Positions 35,362 to 43,322 of a DNA stretch of 64,000 bases are shown one piece after another (the first letter of the stretch is position 1; every line of letters starts with the position of its first letter). The notes below the pieces were generated by a model. The model did not search any database and was not told where the DNA came from. It saw nothing but the letters and a program-made list of their open reading frames with translations. The translations under genes were made by a program, and so were the position numbers. Source of the DNA: CAZGSV01 sp964528605 (lineage in GTDB: Bacteria > Armatimonadota > Zipacnadia > CAZGSV01); NCBI GenBank assembly GCA_964528605.1, contig CAZGSV010000003.1, forward strand, positions 1 to 64,000. The letters are read 5' to 3'.

Positions 35362-36483
35362 CTACGGAGCAGCCGGGAACAGGCGGTCGGTGCGCGGATT
35401 GGGCACGGGCACCGGCGCGCCGCCGCGGGCAATGGATTCCTGCGAGGCCATGTCGCAGAGAGTCATGTCCAGTGTCCTGAACACGTCTATCGGAGGGTCG
35501 GTGTCGTTGATGATGCTCCGGACGAACTCGTAGGCAACGAAGTAGTCGCCCCCACCGTGCCCGGCAGCCGCCGCTTTCTCGCTTAGGCTGCGCCACGGCT
35601 CGGGCATGAACTCGGCCTCGAAATCCCAGAGCGAGTGCCACTGGTTCTCGTCCTCGCCATGGAAATCCTCGACCCATACTTTGTGCTCATCGCCGAAGCC
35701 GCGCGCCGCTTCGTAGCAGCCCTTGGCGCCCTGAAGCAGATACCAGGTCATGTTGTGCGGACGCTTGGAGACGCTATCGTGGCCGATGACTATGAGGTGG
35801 CCCTTCTCGGTCTGGCACAGCATCACCGTGGTGTCGTCCATCCGCCCTCGCTTCCAGCGGTGCATGCCCGAGCCCATGCAGCACACTGTTCTGACTCTCT
35901 CCTGCATCCAGTTCAGGCAGGGCCCGAGGCTGTGAGTGCCGTAGGTAGAGCCGCGTTTCCGCGCGCGCAGGTCGCCGCGCCAGGTGAGCGATCCGTCCGG
36001 GTTGGCGTAGAGCGAGACGCAGTCGTGGAGGTAGGCGCCCTCGCAATAGTGCACCTCGCCGAAAAGCCCGGCCTCCACCATCCCGCGGACCAACTGCTGC
36101 GCCTTACCGTAGACGTAGTTTTCCGCCATCATGTACTTGGCGCTGCTCGCGCGCACCGCGTCCAGCAATTGCTGGCACTCCTCCAGATTCGTCGCGGCGT
36201 TGACCTCGCAGAGCACATGAATGCCCCGCTCCAGGGCCGCGACCGACTGCGGCACGTGCGCCGGCATAGGCGAGGCCACCACGAGCGCGTCAATCCCGGA
36301 CTCAAGCAGCGCCTCAAAATCGGTGAACTGGTGCTTGACCCCCAGGGCCGCGGCGCCACGCGCCAGGTTCTCGGGATCGGGGTCCATCAGCGCCCAGTTG
36401 GTGACGCCTTCTAGGGAGCCGATGTGACCGAAGGAAGGGGCGCGCCGCGCGCCCGTAAAGCCGACCTTCAACTCGTGACGCAT
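35362..36483 (-). CDS. Gfo/Idh/MocA-family oxidoreductase
   Basis: 373-aa member of the dehydrogenase family but divergent at the N-terminus: the glycine-rich loop reads GFTGARRAPSFGHI, not GxGxxG, and the EKP signature is replaced by VLCEVNAAT, so the usual catalytic lysine is absent. The rest (ALVVASPMPAHVPQSV, GTHSLGPCLNWM, which replaces the D-x-G-x-H helix) keeps the fold. It may act on an unusual substrate or be a binding protein. It lies upstream of and in the same direction as the transporter operon, so it may belong to the same regulon. The ATG at 36483 has GGGAGACC upstream. Confidence 0.8.
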   Translation of the reverse strand: MRHELKVGFTGARRAPSFGHIGSLEGVTNWALMDPDPENLARGAAALGVKHQFTDFEALLESGIDALVVASPMPAHVPQSVAALERGIHVLCEVNAATNLEECQQLLDAVRASSAKYMMAENYVYGKAQQLVRGMVEAGLFGEVHYCEGAYLHDCVSLYANPDGSLTWRGDLRARKRGSTYGTHSLGPCLNWMQERVRTVCCMGSGMHRWKRGRMDDTTVMLCQTEKGHLIVIGHDSVSKRPHNMTWYLLQGAKGCYEAARGFGDEHKVWVEDFHGEDENQWHSLWDFEAEFMPEPWRSLSEKAAAAGHGGGDYFVAYEFVRSIINDTDPPIDVFRTLDMTLCDMASQESIARGGAPVPVPNPRTDRLFPAAP

Positions 36484-36511
36484 CGCCGGTCTCCCGCTCG
36501 AGCGGTCGCCG

Positions 36512-37477
36512 TCACTCTCCCGCCGCTCGGCGCAGCACGCCCCAGACGCCGTCCCAGTCATCGGCCCCCGGGCAGTTGCTCAGGTTGGTCTGCTGCGTGC
36601 CGTCAGCGCGCATCTTGTACTGTTCGATGTTGCCGTCGCGGTCACTCTCGAAGAGCAGCCAGCGGGCGTCCGGGCTCCAGGCCGGCCAGCTCTCCCACGC
36701 CGGATTGTTGCTCAGGTTCTTCAGGCCGGTGCCGTCGGTGTTCACCCCGTAGATCTCGTGGTTGCCGTCACGATCGGTGGCAAAGGCAATCTGATTGCCG
36801 CGCGGCGACCACGCAGGCCAGGAGTCCCAGGCCGCGTTGTTGGTCAGGTTCCGCGGCTGCGTGCCGTCGGCCCGCATGATGTAGATCTCGGAGTTGCCGT
36901 CGCGGTCGGTGCGGAAGACTATCTGCCGCCCGTTGGGTGCAAACCAGGGGCGGTCGTCCTTAGCGGGATTGTTGGTGATGTTGCGGAGGTTGGAGCCGTC
37001 GGCATTCATCAAGTAGATGTCGTCGTTGCCGGTGCGGTCGCTGACGAACGCAATCGTGCGTCCATCCGGCGACCAGGCGGGCTGGCAGTCGCTAGCGGGA
37101 TCGAAGGTGAGTTGCCGCTGGTTGGAGCCATCGGCGTTCATGACCCAGATATCGCCGGCCGGCAGGTACTCCGAGGGCCCGGCGCTGGAGACGAACGCGA
37201 TCTTCCTGCCGTCAGGCGACCAGAAGGGCTCCGCGTCGCTGGTGTCGGGGCGGTTGGTGATGTTGCGTTGACCGGTGCCGTCGGTGTTCATCAGGTAGAC
37301 GTCCCAGTCGCCGGTGCGATTCGAAGCGAAGGCCACCAGGTCGCCGCGCACCGGCCCCGAGACGCCCATCACCGGCTCATCGGTGACCACCCCTCCTCCG
37401 CACCCCCAGACCGTGAGTGCTCCGAGCGCCAGCACAAGCCAAGCCAACGTGCGAGTGCAACTGCGCAGAACAGTCAT
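36512..37477 (-). CDS. Lipoprotein with TolB-like (PD40) beta-propeller
   Basis: 321-aa predicted lipoprotein (signal TLAWLVLALGALTVWGC). Six or so PD40 blades follow, each with 'x-W-S-P-D-G-R-x-I-A-F' and 'D-I-Y-x-M-N-A-D-G-S-N' (for example FWSPDGRKIAFVS, AWSPDGRTIAFVS). It is closely related to the next minus-strand gene, so a tandem duplication is likely. The ATG at 37477 begins a normal signal peptide. Function unknown; surface-exposed binding is the family expectation. Confidence 0.78.
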   Translation of the reverse strand: MTVLRSCTRTLAWLVLALGALTVWGCGGGVVTDEPVMGVSGPVRGDLVAFASNRTGDWDVYLMNTDGTGQRNITNRPDTSDAEPFWSPDGRKIAFVSSAGPSEYLPAGDIWVMNADGSNQRQLTFDPASDCQPAWSPDGRTIAFVSDRTGNDDIYLMNADGSNLRNITNNPAKDDRPWFAPNGRQIVFRTDRDGNSEIYIMRADGTQPRNLTNNAAWDSWPAWSPRGNQIAFATDRDGNHEIYGVNTDGTGLKNLSNNPAWESWPAWSPDARWLLFESDRDGNIEQYKMRADGTQQTNLSNCPGADDWDGVWGVLRRAAGE

Positions 37478-37556
37478 CCTCGACTCCCCCATCCTGAAGT
37501 TTGGCATGGATTCTAGCCGTCGGAGCCGGACGGCGCAATGACGGCGTACCTGCCCC

Positions 37557-37660
37557 GTAGGGGACGGCCGCCTGGTTTACCAGCCGAAGGAGGGCCGTCC
37601 CGTGTGCGCGAATCTGCCGGCCACGCGGCACGAGGGCGGGCACGGTGGCCCGCCCCTACG
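37557..37660. repeat. Dispersed composite repeat and palindrome
   Basis: 37557-37597 matches 11218-11258 in inverted orientation with about one mismatch in the core (the shared core begins GTAGGGGACGGCCGCCTGG). It can fold with nested stems, GGACGGCC/GGCCGTCC outside and CTGGT/ACCAG inside. A second perfect palindrome GGGCGGGC-ACGGTG-GCCCGCCC (37634-37655) ends in CCTACG. Located between the two PD40 genes. Confidence 0.75.
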
Positions 37661-37705
37661 CAAGACAAGCACCGGTAGGAGCCCGGCTCAGACGGGTCGC
37701 GAGGG

Positions 37706-38620
37706 CTACGGCGGCCCCATAATGCCATCCCAATCGGTCGCCGCCGGGTAATTGCTCAGATTGGTCGGCTCGCTCCCGTCAGGACGCATCTTGTACTGTT
37801 CGATGTCCCCGTCCCGGTCGCTTTCGAAGAGAATCCACTGCCCGTCGGGGCTCCACTCGGGCCAGGTCTCGTTCGCCGGATTGACGGTCAGCCTCGTTAG
37901 GCCGCTGCCGTCCCGGCTCATCACGTATATCTCCTTCATGTCCCCCGGCCCATCCCGGTTCGTGGCAAAGGCGATCTGCTGTCCATTGGGGGACCACGAG
38001 GGCCAGCCGTCCCAGGCCGGATTCTTGGTCAGGTTGCGCAGGTCGGTGCCGTTCGCGCGCATCAGATAGACCTCGGAGTTGCCGTCGCGCCAACTGCGAA
38101 AGGCGATCTCGCTGCCATCAGGTGCGAAGCGCGGATGGGTGTCCGCCGTCGGATCGTCAATGATCTTCCGGAGGTTGGAGCCGTCCGGGTTCACCATCCA
38201 TATGCCCCCGCTGCCTCCCTTGTTGGAGGAGAACGCGATGGTGCTGCCGTCGGGGGACCACGCCGGCTGGCCAGCCTCGGCCGCATCGTAGATGACCTGG
38301 CGCTGGTTCGATCCGTCCGCGTTCATCACGCAGATCACCGCGACGTAAGGTTCTACGCGGCTGCCGGACACGAAGGCGATCTGCCGGCCGTCTGGAGACC
38401 AGAAGGGCTCGTCCTCATCGCTGTACGGCCGGTTGGTGAGGTTGCGCTGCCCGGAGCCGTCGGCATTCATCACGAAGATCTCCCAGTCGCCGGTGCGGTC
38501 GGATGAGAACGCGATCAACGGCCCTCCGCCCGCGCTGGTCCCGCACCCGCACATGACTCCCACTGCCATCAACGCCGCCGCCAGCCCCACACCCAACAGC
38601 ACGCTCCGATAGCCCTGCAT
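37706..38620 (-). CDS. Lipoprotein with TolB-like (PD40) beta-propeller (paralogue)
   Basis: 304-aa lipoprotein with signal VLLGVGLAAALMAVGVMCGC and the same blade order as the gene at 36.5-37.5 kb (FWSPDGRQIAFVS, AWSPDGSTIAFSS, RFAPDGSEIAF, SWSPNGQQIAFAT, EWSPDGQWILFES). The C-termini also match: both end 'IEQYKMR-DG' then 'LSN' and 'DWDG'. ATG at 38620 follows CTAAGGAGGG, a strong site. It is one of three PD40 lipoproteins in the window. Confidence 0.78.
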   Translation of the reverse strand: MQGYRSVLLGVGLAAALMAVGVMCGCGTSAGGGPLIAFSSDRTGDWEIFVMNADGSGQRNLTNRPYSDEDEPFWSPDGRQIAFVSGSRVEPYVAVICVMNADGSNQRQVIYDAAEAGQPAWSPDGSTIAFSSNKGGSGGIWMVNPDGSNLRKIIDDPTADTHPRFAPDGSEIAFRSWRDGNSEVYLMRANGTDLRNLTKNPAWDGWPSWSPNGQQIAFATNRDGPGDMKEIYVMSRDGSGLTRLTVNPANETWPEWSPDGQWILFESDRDGDIEQYKMRPDGSEPTNLSNYPAATDWDGIMGPP

Positions 38621-38801
38621 CTTTGACCCCTCCTTAGCCGGGTTCCGGGGCCTATTGTACTCGGGGCGGTCAACCCGTGCGAGCCGTAGCGCCAACCCCC
38701 CGCTTGCCCGCCTCAGGAGGGTGGTTGCCCTCCTGGCGACCGGCTTGCCTAGCGACTCTTCCCGGCGGCAGCGCGCTGGCGGCGGAAAATGGTTCCTGTC
38801 C

Positions 38802-39332
38802 CTATTTCCCGCCGAGGGTTCTGCGCACGGTGTCCCACCGCTCCTCGCCGGCGCCCTCCACGTAGGAAGGCTGGAAGCCCATCTTCAGGTACATCCTGAC
38901 CGCCGGCAGGCGAAAGTCGTCCGTGCGCAGGTACACTTCCTTGCACCCGTGCTCGGCGGAGTAATGCATCACCGCGAGCGAGCACACCTTCGCCAGCCCC
39001 TTGCCCTGGTGCTCCGGTTTGGTGGCCACCATGTGCAGTTGGATGACCTCGCGGCTACTGGGATCGTCGAGAAAGGCGCAGGCAGTGGAGACGGGCGTGC
39101 CGTCCCAAGTGGCGAAGAACATCGCCTCGCGGATGAAGCGAGGCGACTCCGTGATGTCTCTCCGGACCTTCTCCGCCGTCCAGGATCCCATTTGCCCCGT
39201 GCTGTTCATGATGTCGGCCCAGTGCTGCTCGTCGCCTTGCCGATAGGTGCGCAGTTCGTAGCCTGCCGGGGCTTCGACCGGCGGCAGACGGGCGAAATTG
39301 GTCATAGCCATTCTCAACTGTGGCTGGGGCAT
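38802..39332 (-). CDS. GNAT-family N-acetyltransferase
   Basis: 176-aa GCN5-related acetyltransferase. The acetyl-CoA loop is in HMVATKPEHQGKGLAKVCS (Q-x-x-G-x-A type, near residues 100-118), preceded by the VIQLHMVA strand, and the last motif is RLPAVRMYLKMGFQP. The substrate is unknown. Two internal Met codons at residues 8 and 10 are alternative starts. Confidence 0.8.
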   Translation of the reverse strand: MPQPQLRMAMTNFARLPPVEAPAGYELRTYRQGDEQHWADIMNSTGQMGSWTAEKVRRDITESPRFIREAMFFATWDGTPVSTACAFLDDPSSREVIQLHMVATKPEHQGKGLAKVCSLAVMHYSAEHGCKEVYLRTDDFRLPAVRMYLKMGFQPSYVEGAGEERWDTVRRTLGGK

Positions 39333-39523
39333 GCGGTTGCCTCGCTCGCGATTGGTGGGCGCATCTTAGCGGCGCCGCGCCGCTTAGTCCACGGCACAAC
39401 CTCGACGCCTGCTGCCTGCATCTTCGTCAGGAGCGCCGCTAATCCCCTCGTCCAGCTCCACACCCAGACCTCCTCTTCGTTACCCGCGGTCTGGACGACG
39501 AGCCGGATGGGCACCAAGGGCAC
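39314..39523 (-). CDS. Possible short hypothetical protein
   Basis: 69-codon frame overlapping the 5' end of the GNAT gene by 19 bp, starting at a GTG. The central part (RLVVQTAGNEEEVWVWSW and AAGVEVVPWTK) has a plausible protein composition. However, no ribosome-binding site is visible and I recognise no family. It may equally be a fragment or non-coding. Confidence 0.25.
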   Translation of the reverse strand: MPLVPIRLVVQTAGNEEEVWVWSWTRGLAALLTKMQAAGVEVVPWTKRRGAAKMRPPIASEATACPSHS

Positions 39524-39581
39524 AGCCAGTGGCCAAGCCGATTCCCACTCTGCCGCACGCCGGCGGCGGCACGCCTATCGC

Positions 39582-40319
39582 TCAGCGCGCCGGCAACCCG
39601 CGTGCCTTGAGGATTTCCCTCAGCGAGACCGCGTCCCGCACCGCGTGACCTCCGATGTCGTTGTTGAAGTAGCAGTAGGCGTCCACGCCGGGCGCCAGCT
39701 CCGCCTCCATCTTGTCTCCCCAGGCCGAGAGTTCCTCTTGCGTGTAGTGGTCGGCGTAGCGCGCTTCGGCCCCGTGAAAGCGCACATAGATGAAGGGCGC
39801 AGTCCGCACCAAGACCGCCGGGAACTTCGGCAGGGTTATCGCGCAAAAGGCGACCTTATGCCCGCGCAGTAGTTCAAACACGGGGGCCTCCAGCCACGAC
39901 TTGTGCCGGAACTCCACCGCGTGCCGGTAGCCTTGGGGCAGCGCTTCCAGAAAGCGCGCGAGCCGATCGTCGTCTCGCTGCATGCTAGGGGGCAACTGCC
40001 AGAGCACCGCGCCCAGTCGCTCGCGCATGGGCTCGATGCGCTCGAAGAAGAAACGGAGGCGGTCCTGCGGCTCCTGCAAGCGCTGGCTGTGGGTGATGAG
40101 GCGGCTGCCCTTGACGGAGAAGACGAAGTCGGCGGGCGCCTTCTCCAGCCACCCCTTCACCATGCTTTCGCCGGGAACGCGGTAGAAGGTGGCGTTGATC
40201 TCGACGGTGGAGTAGCGCTCGGCGTAGTAGGCGAAAAAGCCCGCCTTCTTGAGGTCTTCGGGGTAGAGATGTCCCCGCCAATGATGGTAGAACCAGCCGG
40301 CAGTGCCGACCCAGTTCAT
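39582..40319 (-). CDS. DUF72-family protein
   Basis: 245-aa member of DUF72 (YecE-like), a TIM-barrel family of unknown activity. Family marks are VGTAGWFYHHWRGHLYP at the N-terminus, YSTVEINATFYRVP, ADFVFSVKGSRLITH, LGAVLWQLPPSM, HAVEFRHKSWL and AYCYFNNDIGGHAV (the conserved Y-x-Y-F-N-N). Some DUF72 proteins are linked to DNA or nucleotide metabolism, but this is not established. The ATG at 40319 begins right at the first strand; upstream codons of the frame do not match the family. Confidence 0.88.
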   Translation of the reverse strand: MNWVGTAGWFYHHWRGHLYPEDLKKAGFFAYYAERYSTVEINATFYRVPGESMVKGWLEKAPADFVFSVKGSRLITHSQRLQEPQDRLRFFFERIEPMRERLGAVLWQLPPSMQRDDDRLARFLEALPQGYRHAVEFRHKSWLEAPVFELLRGHKVAFCAITLPKFPAVLVRTAPFIYVRFHGAEARYADHYTQEELSAWGDKMEAELAPGVDAYCYFNNDIGGHAVRDAVSLREILKARGLPAR

Positions 40320-40500
40320 CGGCACCAGTCTACCACGCACGCGTTCGCTGCGGGCTACGAGCGCTCTGCCGCGCCAGGCCCGCGGGAGAGCCATAGGCTG
40401 CGGCGTCTGGCCTCCTGCCGGGCTTCCTTTCGGCGCCCAGGTGCGTTTCCGCGCGGCGCCGTGTATTCTCTTTGGCCTACACCGATGATAGGAAAGGCGG

Positions 40501-41379
40501 GTGCGCCTAATGCCTGATCAGTTCTCCGGAGAGAACTTGGACCAAGTCGAGGGGGAGCCGGGGCGCGCGCCCCGCGCGTTCACCTGGCGGGGCAAACGCT
40601 GCGCGGTCGCGGAGGTGCTGCAAAGCCGCTATACCTACGGCACCGGGCGCGCCACCGCAGGCCGCGTCTGGCTGCCGCGCGGGCGGCAGGCGTACTACTG
40701 CCTGCGCACAGAGGAGGGCGATTACTTTGAGTTGTGCGCCGAGAGAAGCGGGGACGTGGAGGAGTGGTTCGTCTACCGCCTGCTGTCGGCGCCTCCACCG
40801 CCTGAGGAGCCCAGTATGGAGGCGAGGCGGGAGATGGTCGGCGTGGGCCGGCCCAAGCCGACGCTTCCTCCACCCCATCGCATCATCGCTTACCAGCCCT
40901 CTCTTCGCCCCTGGCGCGATTTGCTCCTGAGACTGAGCCTCGACCAGCCCGCCTCGCTACTGCCGCACGCTGAACCCCGTATCGCTCTCGGAGCGGAGTA
41001 CGGCCGGCTCATGGTCGGCCTCATCGAGGCAGGTGAGCCGCTGCTGGGAGGAGCGCCGGGCTCGGCGGAGGTGCACTGCCTGTGCGTGCTGCCTGCTTTC
41101 CGCCGTCTGGGAATGGGCACCGCGCTGCTCAAGGAAGTGCAAGCCTGGGCGGCGCGCAGCGGCTACCAGCGCCTGGAGGCCGCCGCGCCCGTGAGCGACG
41201 AGAGCGGAGCCTCGGACGGCCTGCTCCGGTCGAACCGCATGCCCTATCACCGCACCGTGCTGGTGGTGCGCAAAGGGGAAGCCGTCGAGGTGGTAGCCCC
41301 GGCGCAGTACTGGGCCCAATGGCCTGCGCAAGACCACGTCCTGCTCACCGTGTTCGCCATTCACGCCATGGGACTTTGA
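40501..41379 (+). CDS. DUF6504-like domain fused to GNAT acetyltransferase domain
   Basis: 292-aa protein in two parts. Residues about 25-95 (AFTWRGKRCAVAEVL, YYCLRTEEGDYFEL, EEWFVYRLL) resemble the small DUF6504-type domain that normally stands alone. Residues about 150-255 form a GNAT-like fold: VHCLCVLPAFRRLGMGTALLKEVQ with the R-x-x-G-x-G/A acetyl-CoA loop. A proline-rich linker separates them. The N-terminal link is a judgement from pattern only. The GTG at 40501 follows AGGAAAGG; an ATG at 40510 is also possible. Confidence 0.65.
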   Translation: MRLMPDQFSGENLDQVEGEPGRAPRAFTWRGKRCAVAEVLQSRYTYGTGRATAGRVWLPRGRQAYYCLRTEEGDYFELCAERSGDVEEWFVYRLLSAPPPPEEPSMEARREMVGVGRPKPTLPPPHRIIAYQPSLRPWRDLLLRLSLDQPASLLPHAEPRIALGAEYGRLMVGLIEAGEPLLGGAPGSAEVHCLCVLPAFRRLGMGTALLKEVQAWAARSGYQRLEAAAPVSDESGASDGLLRSNRMPYHRTVLVVRKGEAVEVVAPAQYWAQWPAQDHVLLTVFAIHAMGL

Positions 41380-41441
41380 GCCGCGCGCCGACTGCCCTTC
41401 GTGCTGCACGAAGAGCAGGGCAACAAACTTCAGATTCCATC

Positions 41442-41469
41442 TTGACGACCCACAGTGCGGTGCTATAAT
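41442..41469 (+). promoter_or_regulatory. Strong sigma70-type promoter upstream of dnaA
   Basis: TTGACG at 41442-41447, 16-bp spacer, TATAAT at 41464-41469: the best promoter match in the window. Transcription from here would give dnaA an untranslated leader of about 270 nt. A hairpin CTCGCG...CGCGAG (41471-41492) lies at the expected start. Confidence 0.7.
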
Positions 41470-41647
41470 GCTCGCGCTCTGGCGGTCGCGAGGGATGCTG
41501 GAGGAGGGTCTAGGGAAGTGATGTGTGGTCACCGGGGTGGTGCGCCGACAGGCGAGAGTGCGGCTGCGTGAGCCAGAAGTCCTGTATGGGGGAACGTGCG
41601 AGGAGCGGAGGCGCTGAGGGTTCAGCGGGGGCGGGGACAGTCGCTTG

Positions 41648-41679
41648 TTATCAACATCTGTGCATAACGCTGTGGATAT
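41648..41679. promoter_or_regulatory. DnaA-box cluster upstream of dnaA
   Basis: TGTGCATAA at 41659-41667 is a perfect reverse DnaA box (TTATnCACA). It is flanked by TTATCAACA (41648-41656) and TGTGGATAT (41671-41679), each one mismatch from TTATCCACA or its complement. Three boxes in 32 bp between promoter and start codon suggest autoregulation of dnaA and/or part of the origin. Confidence 0.7.
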
Positions 41680-41745
41680 GTTCGTCGCTCTCGCGAGTTG
41701 GTGCCCGGAGCAACATATTGTCTGCAATCGAGGAGCGGCATTTGC

Positions 41746-43110
41746 GTGAGCGCCTCGCATAGCGAGATCGCCGACATCTGGGGTGAGGTCCTCGCCGACC
41801 TGCATACTCAGACCCCACGCGCCAGCGTGGAAACCTGGCTCAAGAACATCGTGCCCCTCTCCATGGACGGCGACGAGGTGGTGCTCGGCGTCCCCTCGGA
41901 GTTCGCCCGTGATTGGCTGGAGCGCGGCTATAGCGAGGTAGTCGAGGAGGCCGTGGGCGGAGTGCTGGGCAGAGAGGTGCGCGTGCGCTTCACCGTGCAC
42001 CCAGCGGCGCAGACGCCCGAGCCGGCGCCCCAGGCCGTGGCCGCGCCCGGTGAAGAGGGCGAGCCCGCCCTGGGCTTCTATTCCATCCCCCTCAACCGCA
42101 AGTACACCTTTGAGAACTTCGTGGTTGGTGACTCCAACCGCTTCGCGCAAGCGGCCGGCCTGGCCGTGGCAACCAATCCCGGTCGCAAGTACAACCCTCT
42201 CTTCGTCCACGGCGGCGTCGGCCTGGGCAAGACGCACCTGATGCAGGCCATCGGCCACTACGTGCGCGAAAGACAGTCGAACAGCCAAGTGGTCTATGTT
42301 CCGGGGGAAACGTTCGTTTACCACGTGGTTTCCTCCATCCGGGAGAACAAGACTGACCTCTTCCGCAAGAAATACCGCTCGGTGGACATCTGGCTCGTGG
42401 ACGACGTGCAGTTCATCGCCGCCAAGGAGCGCACCGAGGCCGAGTTCTTCCACACCTTCAACGCGCTCTACGAGACCCACAAGCAGATAGTCATCACCAG
42501 CGATTGCCCCCCCCGGGACCTGCAACTGATCAACGATCGCCTGCGCTCGCGCTTCGAGTGGGGCCTGATCGTGGACGTCGGCGCGCCTGACCTGGAAACC
42601 CGCGTGGCCATCCTGCAGAAGAAACTGGAGCCGCAGGGCACGCCCCTGCCCTACGAAGTGCTCCACTACATCGCCACTCTAATCCCCTCGAACATCCGCG
42701 TTCTCGAGGGCGCGCTGCTCAAGGTGTTGGCGGTCGCCTCCTTGCTCGATCGCCCGGTCACACTCGAGGACACCCAAGAGGCGCTGAAGGACTACACCCA
42801 AGCCGGGGCCCCGTTCCGCATCACCCTGGAGCGGGTCATGCAGGCCGTGTGCGAGCACTTCGGCGTCTCCCTGGACGAGGTGCAGAGCAGAATCCGCAGC
42901 AAGAATCTGGTGGTGCCCCGGCAGATAGCCATGTACATCTGCCGCGAGATGACGGACCACTCCCTACCGGACATCGGCCGCTACTTCAAGCGGGACCACT
43001 CGACGGTCATCCATGGCCACGGCAAAGTGCGCGACCTGCTCGACGAAGACCCCGTCTTCGCTAAGATGATCGAAGAACTGATGGAGAGGATTCAACACGG
43101 GCACCCCTAG
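41746..43110 (+). CDS. dnaA: Chromosomal replication initiator protein DnaA
   Basis: 454-aa AAA+ initiator that binds DnaA boxes and melts oriC. Domain I is at about 1-80 (IWGEVLADLHTQTPRASVETWL). A short linker precedes the AAA+ core, which begins at TFENFVVGDSNRFA with Walker A GGVGLGKTH (156-164) and Walker B VDDVQF (218-223). Domain IV has the DnaA signature KRDHSTVIHGHGKV. Domain II is brief, as in many bacteria with short DnaA. GTG at 41746 is chosen because AGGAGCGG lies 7 bp upstream and homologous residues begin there. A longer in-frame start at 41698 has no family support and would sit in the regulatory leader. Confidence 0.97.
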   Translation: MSASHSEIADIWGEVLADLHTQTPRASVETWLKNIVPLSMDGDEVVLGVPSEFARDWLERGYSEVVEEAVGGVLGREVRVRFTVHPAAQTPEPAPQAVAAPGEEGEPALGFYSIPLNRKYTFENFVVGDSNRFAQAAGLAVATNPGRKYNPLFVHGGVGLGKTHLMQAIGHYVRERQSNSQVVYVPGETFVYHVVSSIRENKTDLFRKKYRSVDIWLVDDVQFIAAKERTEAEFFHTFNALYETHKQIVITSDCPPRDLQLINDRLRSRFEWGLIVDVGAPDLETRVAILQKKLEPQGTPLPYEVLHYIATLIPSNIRVLEGALLKVLAVASLLDRPVTLEDTQEALKDYTQAGAPFRITLERVMQAVCEHFGVSLDEVQSRIRSKNLVVPRQIAMYICREMTDHSLPDIGRYFKRDHSTVIHGHGKVRDLLDEDPVFAKMIEELMERIQHGHP

Positions 43111-43322
43111 ATCCTGTGGGCATGCTGTGCACACCTGTGCCCCTGCCCTACTCGTGCCTTGCTGTTGACAAGCACCCGCGCTTTCCCACACCCTTATGCA
43201 CACCTAAGAGTGGCGTCGCCTGGGGACGCACTGCGCTTCATCAACGCCGTGCACACCCTTATTACTCTTAGTGATCTTTTGTACATAAGTTACAGAGGTA
43301 CTAATAAGAGGAGGGTGGCAGG
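43111..43322. other. oriC: Probable replication origin (oriC) between dnaA and dnaN
   Basis: 212-bp non-coding gap between dnaA and dnaN, the usual oriC position. It contains a perfect DnaA box TTATGCACA at 43194-43202 and a near box TGTACATAA at 43280-43288 (one mismatch in reverse). Several TGTGCACAC-like sequences are at 43126-43136 and 43250-43257. The stretch 43257-43310 (TTATTACTCTTAGTGATC and following) is strikingly AT-rich for this GC-rich window and is a candidate unwinding element. Gene orientation also changes around here. Confidence 0.75.

Noticed and set aside
33298..35586. 762-codon plus-strand open frame across the solute-binding protein gene
   Set aside because: Antisense to a clear lipoprotein and permease; composition is typical of a GC-rich shadow frame.
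41500..41600. Possible cobalamin riboswitch or other known RNA in the dnaA leader
   Set aside because: GGGAAG and GAGCCAG-like fragments occur but the spacing and the remaining conserved boxes do not fit; no SRP, RNase P or tmRNA core seen either.
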